64,000 nucleotides of DNA, taken from positions 62,001 through 126,000 of the forward strand of contig NZ_JAERQZ010000001.1 in assembly GCF_016735515.1 (NCBI RefSeq), written 5' to 3'. The DNA comes from Piscinibacter sp. HJYY11. Its GTDB lineage: Bacteria > Pseudomonadota > Gammaproteobacteria > Burkholderiales > Burkholderiaceae_C. Position numbers and translations under genes: made by a program. The notes beneath the pieces were generated by a model. That model was not told the DNA's origin and made no database searches. It saw only the letters and a list, made by a program, of their open reading frames with translations. Every line of letters starts with the position of its first letter. Position 1 is the first letter of the stretch. Positions 51,244-58,193 of the stretch are shown here, one piece after another.

Positions 51244-53201
51244 GGCGCTGGCTCGTTCCGGTGATGGTGCTGACGCTGCTGGCCGCCTGCGCGCCGGGGC
51301 GTGAGTTCGTTCGCAACGGCCAGCAGATGATCGAGCAGGGCAGGCTTGAAGAGGGCCTTGCACAGATGGAGAAGGGCCTGCTTGCCGAGCCCGAGAACCG
51401 CGAGTACCGCATGCTCGTCATCCGCCAGCGCGACGTCGAGGTCGGCAAGCTCCTGGCGCGCGCCGACCAGCAGCGCGCCGCCGACCGGCTGGACGATGCG
51501 GCCGCGCTCTACCGCCGGGTGCTCGGCATCGACGCACAGAACTCACGGGCGAAACAGGGCCTTGACGCGGTGGACACCGCGCGCCGCCACGCCCAGCGCC
51601 TCGACGAGGCTCAGGCGCTCATCGCACAAGGCAAGCACGACGACGCCGAGCAGCGCGTGCGCCGCGTGCTCGCCGAGAACCCGGCCCACGCGCGCGCCCA
51701 GAGCCTCAAGCAGCACCTTGACCAGTTGCCGGGCCGGCAGGGTGCCGATGCGTCTTCGCCACCGGTGCTGAAGTCGAACCTGAGGAAGCCGGTCTCGCTC
51801 GACTTCCGCGATGCCAACCTGAAGGCGGTGTTCGACGCGCTCGCCCGGACCACCGGCATCAACTTCGTGTTCGACCGCGAGGTGCGGCCCGACATCAAGG
51901 TGACGCTGTCGATCAGCAACATCGGCATCGACGACGTGATCAGCGTGCTCACGTTGACCAACCAGCTCGAGCGCAAGGTGCTCAACGAGAACACGGTGCT
52001 GATCTACCCCAACACCCCGGCCAAGCAGAAGGACTACCAGGACCTCGCGGTGAAGACGTTCTACCTCTCGAACGTCGAAGCGAAGACCATGTTCACCCTG
52101 CTCAAGACCGTGCTCAAGACGCGCGACATGTTCGCCGACGAGAAGCTCAACACCATCACCATCCGCGACAGCGCCGATGCGGTGCGCCTGGCCGAGAAAG
52201 TGATCGCCGCGCAAGACATCGCCGAGCCCGAGGTGCTGCTCGACGTGGAGGTGCTGGAAGTGAAGCGCTCGCAGCTGCATGAGCTGGGCCTGGAGCCGCC
52301 GGGCAAGTTCACGCTGCTCAACATCGTGCGCAACCCGGCGACCGTGGTCACGAGCGCCACCGGTTCCACGATCGTCAACGACAACACGCTCACCACCACC
52401 CAGCTCACGCTCGACAAGCTGCGCAATGTGCAGGGCTCGAGCATCGGCATCGACAGCCCCTCGCTCAACCTGCGCGCCGAGACCGGCGACACCAACATCC
52501 TCGCCAACCCGCGCATCCGCGTGAAGAACCGCGAGAAGGCCCGCATCATGATCGGCGACCGCGTGCCGGTGATCACCACCACCTCCACCGCCAACGTCGG
52601 CGTGTCTGAATCGGTGAGCTACCTGGACGTCGGCCTGAAGCTCGAAGTCGAGCCCAACGTCTTCCTCGACAACGAGGTGGGTGTGAAGGTCAACCTCGAA
52701 GTGAGCAACATCGTGCGCGAGGTCAAGAGCCGCTCGGGCTCGCTCACCTACCAGATCGGCACGCGGCTCGCGACCACCGCGCTGCGACTGAAGGACGGCG
52801 AGACTCAGGCGCTGGCCGGCCTCATCAGCGATGAAGACCGCAAGAGCGCCGCCGGTGTGCCGGGCATGGTTGACCTGCCGGTGCTCGGTCGTATCTTGTC
52901 CAGCGAGCGCAACGACCGCAGCAAGACCGAGATCGTGCTGCTCATCACGCCGCGCGTAGTGCGCAACCTGGCGCAAGTGCCGCTCGAGCGGCAGGAGCAC
53001 GCGGGCGGTACGGAGACGCAGGTCGGCGCGGCACGCCTGCGCTTGCAAGGCACGGGCCGCATGGCGCTGGCGCCCGGGCGGGGTGGGGTGGTGCGCAACG
53101 CCGCGGCGCCGGCCCCCGAAGATGCGCCGCAGGAGGCCGCCGAGCCGCCGCCTCCGGTGGCGCCGCCGGCGGCGCCTCAGCGTGCCAACAACCGGGAATG
53201 A
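51240..53201 (+). CDS. gspD: Lipoprotein secretin GspD/PilQ-like
   Basis: The 653-residue protein has a lipoprotein signal (VLTLLAACAPG, lipobox LAAC at 15-18). About 150 residues of TPR-like repeats follow (QMIEQGRLEEGLAQMEKGLL, RADQQRAADRLDDAAALYRR). The STN/N0 domain is near 180-240 (VSLDFRDANLKAVFDALART). One N1-type domain follows (LAVKTFYLSNVEAKTMFTLL). The secretin core is near 375-580 (RIMIGDRVPVITTTS, LKDGETQALAGLISDE, VPGMVDLPVLGRI, EIVLLITPRVVR). It should assemble in the outer membrane. The TPR block replaces the extra N domains of classical GspD. Confidence 0.94.
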   Translation: MRRWLVPVMVLTLLAACAPGREFVRNGQQMIEQGRLEEGLAQMEKGLLAEPENREYRMLVIRQRDVEVGKLLARADQQRAADRLDDAAALYRRVLGIDAQNSRAKQGLDAVDTARRHAQRLDEAQALIAQGKHDDAEQRVRRVLAENPAHARAQSLKQHLDQLPGRQGADASSPPVLKSNLRKPVSLDFRDANLKAVFDALARTTGINFVFDREVRPDIKVTLSISNIGIDDVISVLTLTNQLERKVLNENTVLIYPNTPAKQKDYQDLAVKTFYLSNVEAKTMFTLLKTVLKTRDMFADEKLNTITIRDSADAVRLAEKVIAAQDIAEPEVLLDVEVLEVKRSQLHELGLEPPGKFTLLNIVRNPATVVTSATGSTIVNDNTLTTTQLTLDKLRNVQGSSIGIDSPSLNLRAETGDTNILANPRIRVKNREKARIMIGDRVPVITTTSTANVGVSESVSYLDVGLKLEVEPNVFLDNEVGVKVNLEVSNIVREVKSRSGSLTYQIGTRLATTALRLKDGETQALAGLISDEDRKSAAGVPGMVDLPVLGRILSSERNDRSKTEIVLLITPRVVRNLAQVPLERQEHAGGTETQVGAARLRLQGTGRMALAPGRGGVVRNAAAPAPEDAPQEAAEPPPPVAPPAAPQRANNRE

Positions 53202-53677
53202 CCATGCGCCGCCACGCCCTCGGTTTCACACTGGTCGAGCTGCTGATCTCGGTGGCCATCATCGCCTTGTTGGCCGGTGGTGCGATGAGCTTTGCCGACC
53301 TGGCTGTGAAGCGCAGCCAGGAGCAGGAGTTGCGCTCCGCCTTGCGCCAGATCCGTGAGGCGATCGATGCGTACAAGGTCGCCGCCGATGCGGGGCGCAT
53401 CCGTCGCAGCGCCGACGACAACGGCTACCCGCCCACGCTCGCGGCCTTGACCGAGGGTGTGCCCGAGGTCGGCAGCGTTACCGGGCGCAAGCTGTATTTC
53501 CTGCGCCGCCTGCCGCGCGATCCGCTGGCCGAGCCCACGCTCCCGCCCGAGGCCACCTGGGGGGTGCGCAGTTACGAGAGCGACCCTGCCGACCCGCGGC
53601 CAGGGCGTGATGTGTTCGATGTGTATTCGCTGTCGCCGCGCACGAGCATCAGCGGGCGCCCCTATCGCGAATGGTGA
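53198..53677 (+). CDS. Pseudopilin (GspG/GspH-like)
   Basis: ATG 53198 overlaps the secretin stop. The 159-residue protein has the prepilin signal LGFTLVELLISVAIIALLAG with Glu5 conserved. It continues EQELRSALRQIREAIDAYKV and FLRRLPRDPLAE. It ends SPRTSISGRPYREW, a tail shared in outline with the pseudopilin at 55939 (SSRTAIGG...YREW). It is probably a minor or second major pseudopilin. Confidence 0.9.
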   Translation: MTMRRHALGFTLVELLISVAIIALLAGGAMSFADLAVKRSQEQELRSALRQIREAIDAYKVAADAGRIRRSADDNGYPPTLAALTEGVPEVGSVTGRKLYFLRRLPRDPLAEPTLPPEATWGVRSYESDPADPRPGRDVFDVYSLSPRTSISGRPYREW

Positions 53678-54060
53678 GCACGATGCAGCGCCACGCCGGG
53701 TTCACGCTGATGGAGTTGATGGTGGTCATGGCCATCATTGCGAGCCTCATGACGCTCGCGTTGCCGCGCTACTTCCACAGCGTCGAGCGCAGCCGCGAGG
53801 CGGTGCTCAAGCACGACCTCGCGGCGATGCGCGATGCCATCGACAAGTTTGTCGCCGACCGTGGCCGCTATCCGGCCACCCTGGAGGAGCTGGCGGAAAA
53901 GAGATACCTGCGCAAGCTGCCGGTCGACCCGGTGACCGACAGCGCCACGACCTGGGTCGTGGTGCCGCCGCCGACCACCGACGGGCGCGAGGGGGTGTAC
54001 GACGTGCGCAGCGGTGCAGCAGGGACGAGCCTCGACGGCGAGGCATATGACAGCTGGTAG
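53674..54060 (+). CDS. Pseudopilin (GspG-like)
   Basis: GTG 53674 overlaps the preceding stop as GTGA; an ATG at 53671 and another at 53683 are alternatives. The product has about 128 residues with the prepilin signal AGFTLMELMVVMAIIASLMT (Glu5 present), AVLKHDLAAMRDAIDKFVAD, RYPATLEELAEKRYLRKLPV, and the tail TSLDGEAYDSW. The GspG calcium loop is not obvious. It closes the first coupled gene string of the secretion locus. Confidence 0.88.
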   Translation: MSTMQRHAGFTLMELMVVMAIIASLMTLALPRYFHSVERSREAVLKHDLAAMRDAIDKFVADRGRYPATLEELAEKRYLRKLPVDPVTDSATTWVVVPPPTTDGREGVYDVRSGAAGTSLDGEAYDSW

Positions 54061-54105
54061 TGGGCGCATGGGGGCCGCGTCTTGCGGCGTGGAGAGGAGA
54101 CGCAA

Positions 54106-54879
54106 GTGAATCAGGTTCCGTTACTCGACGAGGTCGACCGCAGCCGCTTTGCCGACGCGGTGGAGGCGTCGTTCCGCGTTTCCAGCCGACAGCAGTTCTT
54201 CGTGTGGAGCCAGAGCTCGGTGCAGGCGCTCATTCCGCATGAGATCCTGATCTGCGGCATCGAGGATGGTTCCCGCCAGGGCATGGCGATGCATCGCTTC
54301 AGCGCGAGCCGCTATTTCAAGCAGGAGCAGTTCGACGTGGTCTCCGACCCGCTCAACGGGCTGATGCCGCGCCTGCTGGCGGTCGCTACCGTGAGACGGG
54401 CCAATGTCGTGTTCTGTCCGAGCGAGCCGGTGCAGGCAGCGGATGACCGGCTGCTGGCGCTCGTGATCGGCAACGAGATGAAGAACATGGCTGCGCAGCT
54501 TGTGATGGGCACGCGCGGCAAGTTCGAGGCGTTCTACGTGTTTTCGCGCGTTGCCGTGCCGCTCGATGCGCGCCTGCGCTACCTGATCGAACTGCTCGGT
54601 CCCCATGTGCACAACGCCTTCCTGCGCGTGCTGTCGACCGAGCGCGAGATCGCCGCCGTCACCACGCAGCGTGCCGGGCGCATCGTCACGCCACGGCAGG
54701 AAGAGATCCTCAACCTCATCAAGAGCGGCAAGACCAATTCCGAGATCGCCGAGGTGCTCGAGTGCAGCCCGTGGACGATCAAGAACCACATCCAGGCGAT
54801 CCTGCGCAAGCTCGACTCGACCACGCGCACGCATGCGATCGCCCGCGCGATGAGCCTCGGCATCCTCAATCCGGACTGA
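54106..54879 (+). CDS. EpsA-like LuxR-family transcriptional regulator
   Basis: GTG 54106 has a strong ribosome binding site (GAGAGGAG). The 257-residue protein has an N-terminal sensor part of about 185 residues without receiver residues (FRVSSRQQFFVWSQSSVQAL, IPHEILICGI). The C-terminal LuxR HTH reads IVTPRQEEILNLIKSGKTNS and AEVLECSPWTIKNHIQAIL. This architecture is that of EpsA regulators found near exopolysaccharide and PEP-CTERM loci. It is the last gene before a strong terminator and is the likely regulator of the secretion locus. Confidence 0.85.
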   Translation: MNQVPLLDEVDRSRFADAVEASFRVSSRQQFFVWSQSSVQALIPHEILICGIEDGSRQGMAMHRFSASRYFKQEQFDVVSDPLNGLMPRLLAVATVRRANVVFCPSEPVQAADDRLLALVIGNEMKNMAAQLVMGTRGKFEAFYVFSRVAVPLDARLRYLIELLGPHVHNAFLRVLSTEREIAAVTTQRAGRIVTPRQEEILNLIKSGKTNSEIAEVLECSPWTIKNHIQAILRKLDSTTRTHAIARAMSLGILNPD

Positions 54880-54928
54880 TGCCGCACTGAGCAGCCTGCC
54901 CCGCACCTGACGGCCCGGCCGTCACCCA

Positions 54929-54966
54929 ACGCCCGCCCGGCCCAGGCCGCGGCGGGCGTTTCGTTT
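54929..54966 (+). terminator. Rho-independent terminator after the EpsA-like gene
   Basis: AACGCCCGCC (54929-54938) and GGCGGGCGTT (54951-54960) form a perfect ten-base stem with a twelve-base loop, followed by TCGTTT. It separates the gspG-epsA string from the downstream ribbon-helix-helix gene and shows that the second half of the locus has its own promoter. Confidence 0.8.
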
Positions 54967-55039
54967 GCTGCGTCGCATTCACCGACCGCCCTGCCCGGGG
55001 CACCGCCCTGGACTAGCCCGATCGGTCTGGTCGCGAAGT

Positions 55040-55122
55040 GGTGCCTTCGTGGTGCCGTCACGGCACCAGCCTATCGTCACGACATCACCACCGCGGTAGG
55101 AAGAGGGTGCCGCGGTGGTGCC
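55040..55122. promoter_or_regulatory. Array of GGTGCC repeats and dyads, predicted operator for the ribbon-helix-helix protein
   Basis: GGTGCC occurs at 55040, 55051, 55106 and 55117; each pair is spaced exactly 11 bases, one helical turn. The second copy is part of a perfect palindrome TGGTGCCG-TCA-CGGCACCA (55050-55068). A second perfect inverted repeat, CACCACCGCGG (55086-55096) with CCGCGGTGGTG (55110-55120), lies just before the gene. Tandem half-sites at helical spacing are what Arc/MetJ-type repressors bind, so autoregulation is likely. Confidence 0.6.
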
Positions 55123-55153
55123 GATCAGCCAACAAGACGAGGAGGTCAACGCC

Positions 55154-55408
55154 GTGGATGTGGACTTGTTCATCAAGAAGATGCCGCACGTGGTCAAGGA
55201 ACTCATCACCCGTGAGGCTTTCGACAACCGACGTTCGGTGAACCAGGAGGCGATCGCCTTGCTGGAAGAGGCGCTGCTGCAGCGCGTGGGCGCCGCCGGC
55301 TTCCGCCGCAAGCGCATGGAGGCGCTGCTTGAGGACTACGTCGATTCCGGCACCACGCCGCTGCCCGCCACCACTGGCGTCGCAGCGAAACACGAGCCTG
55401 CGGCCTGA
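55154..55408 (+). CDS. Ribbon-helix-helix (Arc-like) DNA-binding protein
   Basis: GTG 55154 is preceded by GAGGAGG and gives 84 residues. The N-terminus VDVDLFIKKMPHVVKELI is a beta strand plus helix, then REAFDNRRSVNQEAIALLEE gives the second helix of an Arc-type fold. The usual 'R.p..l...l...A....RSvN.Ei...Le..l' pattern is recognisable. The tail is proline/alanine rich. It lies directly before the PEP-CTERM-like gene (36 bases) and after a repeat array that suits its binding mode. Confidence 0.8.
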   Translation: MDVDLFIKKMPHVVKELITREAFDNRRSVNQEAIALLEEALLQRVGAAGFRRKRMEALLEDYVDSGTTPLPATTGVAAKHEPAA

Positions 55409-55444
55409 CGGCGGGGTTCTGCAACCGAGAAGTCAAGGAAAGTC

Positions 55445-55942
55445 ATGAGCTACAAACGTGTTCAGAAGGCGGCTGCGGCCGTGCTCACCGTGCTCGCGCT
55501 GGCAGCACCGGCGAGCAGCCAGGCGGCCATCGTGCTGGGGTCCGGCATGACGCCGGCTGGCGTGCCCAACGTGAGCGATGAGCTCGCGAGCGCCACGGTG
55601 GCGCTGTCGATCGAAGCCGCCCGCGTCGATCTTGAAGGCGCGCGCTCTGTCTTCGCGCTGGCCGATGGGCCGCACCGGCGGGTGTACGAGGTGTTGCGTG
55701 GCGCGTCCGACGTGGCGCTGTGGAACCTCGTGGCCACCGTGCAGGCGCAGCAGAAGGCGAAGACCTTCGACCTCGTGAACACCAGTGCGAAGACGGTGTG
55801 GGAGATCGAGAAGAACCAGGTGTCGCCGGTGCCCTTGCCGGGGGTGGTGTGGCTCTTCGTGATGGCGGTCATCGGCCTGGTGGGCACGCGCATGCGCGGT
55901 GCGCCTGGCGCCCGGGCCGACACGGTGCCGATGCCGGCGTGA
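55445..55942 (+). CDS. PEP-CTERM-like exported protein
   Basis: ATG 55445 follows AAGGAAAG. The 165-residue protein has a cleavable signal peptide (AAAVLTVLALAAPASSQAA, cut after about residue 28). Near the end it has PVPLPGVVWLFVMAVIGLVG followed by arginines (TRMRG), the order of a PEP-CTERM sorting tail with VPLPG in place of VPxPA. A further 14 residues follow the basic patch, which is unusual. Its stop overlaps the next pseudopilin start, so it may serve the secretion apparatus. Confidence 0.75.
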   Translation: MSYKRVQKAAAAVLTVLALAAPASSQAAIVLGSGMTPAGVPNVSDELASATVALSIEAARVDLEGARSVFALADGPHRRVYEVLRGASDVALWNLVATVQAQQKAKTFDLVNTSAKTVWEIEKNQVSPVPLPGVVWLFVMAVIGLVGTRMRGAPGARADTVPMPA

Positions 55943-56466
55943 GACGCACGAGAAGACGCGCCGGAGGCAACGCTGGCTTCACCTACCTCGGCGTCCTCTT
56001 CCTCGTGAGCCTGCTCGCGCTGACGGCGGGCATGGCCAGTGCCGTGTGGGCGACAGCGCAGCAGCGCGAGCACGAGCGGCAGCTGGCCTTCGCCGGCCGC
56101 CAGTATCAGCTCGCCATCGAGCGCTACCGTCAGCAGGCCCATGGCGCCGAGGCACCGTATCCGCGCGAGGTGGCCCACCTCCTGCGCGACCCGCGTGTGC
56201 CAGGTGTGCGCCGCTTCCTGCGGCAGCCGTATGTCGATCCGATGACAGACAAACCCGAGTGGGGCCTGGTCCGTCTGGCCGATGGCGGCATTGTCGGCGT
56301 GCACAGCCTGTCGTCACGCACCGCGATCGGCGGGCCGCCCGATTCGCCCGGGATCACTGGCGGCAGGACCTACCGCGAGTGGCGCTTCATCGCCCCGAGC
56401 GCAGTGCCGCTGCTGGGGCCGGCGCCTGCTGCCAGCGGCGTGACGCCACGAGGCGAGCACAGCTGA
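55939..56466 (+). CDS. Atypical pseudopilin lacking Glu5 (GspK-like role)
   Basis: GTG 55939 overlaps the previous stop (GTGA) and gives 175 residues. The prepilin-type N-terminus reads NAGFTYLGVLFLVSLLALTA: the Gly-Phe junction and hydrophobic helix are there, but position 5 is Gly where the other three pseudopilins of the locus have Glu. Loss of Glu5 is typical for the tip pseudopilin GspK. The C-terminal half has DPMTDKPEWGLVRLADGGIV and SLSSRTAIGG...TYREW, like the pseudopilin at 53198. It is only half the size of classical GspK. Confidence 0.75.
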   Translation: MRRTRRRAGGNAGFTYLGVLFLVSLLALTAGMASAVWATAQQREHERQLAFAGRQYQLAIERYRQQAHGAEAPYPREVAHLLRDPRVPGVRRFLRQPYVDPMTDKPEWGLVRLADGGIVGVHSLSSRTAIGGPPDSPGITGGRTYREWRFIAPSAVPLLGPAPAASGVTPRGEHS

Positions 56467-56580
56467 GTTCGTCCTCGTCGATTTGTCATCTTGCGCCGGA
56501 AGAATGCGCGTCGCCCGGCAGTGCGCACGGGCCGGGGAGGGCTTGCCCCGTGTGTCCGGCTTTCATCAGAAGAACAGTTC

Positions 56581-58185
56581 ATGCCTTCAGTGCTCGCGCT
56601 GCTCGCCCGAGGTGGGTTGCAGCTGGCCATCGCGTCCGCGATCGGTTCACCTGTGTTCGCGCAGACCACCCCGCAGGCCGAAGTGGAGGTGGCGCGTTTC
56701 GACATCCTTGAATACCGTGTGCTCGGCAACACCGTGCTGCCGCGCGAGAAGATCGAGCGCGCGGTGGCGCCATTCCTGGGCGAGAAGCGCACCGTCAACG
56801 ACGTGGAAGCCGCGCGCGCCGCACTGGAGCAGACCTACCAGCAGGCCGGCTTCGGCTCGGTGCTCGTCGACACGCCCGAGCAGCGCGTGGCTGGGGGCGT
56901 GGTGACGCTGCAGGTGATCGAGGCGCGTGTGTCGCGACTGCGGGTGGTGGGCGCAAAGTACTACTCGCAAGGCCGCATCCTCGAGCAGGTGCCGTCGGTG
57001 GCAGAAGGCCAGGTGGTCAACTACAACCGGCTGACCGAAGAACTCGGCAGCCTCAACCGTGTGGCCGGCCGCCGCGTGTCGCCGCTGCTGCGGCCCGGCA
57101 AGGTGCCCGGCACCAGCGAGGTCGACCTGCAAGTCGAGGACCAGTCGGCCTTCCACGGCGGTGTTGAACTCAACAACAAGCACGCACCCAACACCACGCC
57201 GATGCGGCTCGTCGGCACACTGCGCTACGACAACCTCTGGCAGCGCGAGCACAGCGCGAGCCTGATGGTGCAGACGTCGCCGCAAGACACCGACGAAGTA
57301 CGCATCGTTTCGGGGTCCTACAAGGTGCCTGAGGGGGAAGGGGCGTGGCTCATGTCGTTGACCGTGTCGCGCAGCAGCACCCGCGTCGCGCTCACGGGTT
57401 CGCAGGCCACCGGATCGGGCGAGACCTGGGGCCTGCGTCGCATGTACTTCGGCGGGACCGACAAGCGCCAGACCGCCTTCACGCTCGGCGCTGACTACAA
57501 GGACATGAACGGCAAGACCGACGACACCGTCGATTGCTCTGACATCCAGAACTGCACCCCGGTGCGCTACCTCCCGCTGAGCACCGGCTACTCGGTCACA
57601 GAGGTGGGCAAGCGCGCTGTCACGCAAGGCGGTGTCACCCTGGTGCTTGGCTTGCGCGGGCTCATCGACAACAACTCGCAGTTTGCCAACAAGCGCTACC
57701 AAGCCCAGAGCAATTTCGCGTCCCTGAAGTTCGACTTCAGCCGCACGCAGAAACTGCGGCGCGGCTTCGAGTTGTCGGCTCGCATGGAGGGCCAGGTGGC
57801 AAACCAGCCCTTGATCAGCGACGAGCAGTTCACCGCGGGCGGTGTGGACAGCGTGCGCGGCTACCTCCAGGGCGGTTCGGTCGGTGACCAGGGCTTGCGT
57901 CTTTCATTCGAGCTGCGCTCGCCCGACCTGTCGCCACTGCAGAAGGACCCTTGGCTGCGGGACCTGCGCGTGCACGGCTTCCTCGACGGTGCGGGTGTTT
58001 GGACAAAAGCGGTGTTGCCTGAGCAGGACCGTCGCGAGGGGCTCATCGGCATGGGTGCAGGCCTACGGCTGCGCATCGGCCAGCATGGCAGCCTGTCGCT
58101 GGATGTGGCGCGCGCCATGCGTGCCGCCGGCAGCACCGAGCAGGGTGAGGTGCGTGGCCACGTGAGCGGCAGCCTCGAGTTCTGA
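56581..58185 (+). CDS. TpsB/ShlB/FhaC-family outer-membrane transporter
   Basis: From ATG 56581 the protein has 534 residues with a signal peptide ending SPVFAQ. Two POTRA domains follow: FDILEYRVLGNTVLPREKIE with TVNDVEAARAALEQTYQQAG, and LRVVGAKYYSQGRILEQVPS. The beta-barrel part ends in F as expected (GHVSGSLEF). FTAGGVDSVRGYLQGGSVGD matches the conserved VRGY/F loop. It should export a large secreted protein across the outer membrane. No typical TpsA substrate (HET/TPS domain) is nearby. Confidence 0.92.
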   Translation: MPSVLALLARGGLQLAIASAIGSPVFAQTTPQAEVEVARFDILEYRVLGNTVLPREKIERAVAPFLGEKRTVNDVEAARAALEQTYQQAGFGSVLVDTPEQRVAGGVVTLQVIEARVSRLRVVGAKYYSQGRILEQVPSVAEGQVVNYNRLTEELGSLNRVAGRRVSPLLRPGKVPGTSEVDLQVEDQSAFHGGVELNNKHAPNTTPMRLVGTLRYDNLWQREHSASLMVQTSPQDTDEVRIVSGSYKVPEGEGAWLMSLTVSRSSTRVALTGSQATGSGETWGLRRMYFGGTDKRQTAFTLGADYKDMNGKTDDTVDCSDIQNCTPVRYLPLSTGYSVTEVGKRAVTQGGVTLVLGLRGLIDNNSQFANKRYQAQSNFASLKFDFSRTQKLRRGFELSARMEGQVANQPLISDEQFTAGGVDSVRGYLQGGSVGDQGLRLSFELRSPDLSPLQKDPWLRDLRVHGFLDGAGVWTKAVLPEQDRREGLIGMGAGLRLRIGQHGSLSLDVARAMRAAGSTEQGEVRGHVSGSLEF

Positions 58186-58193
58186 GCGGCGCC

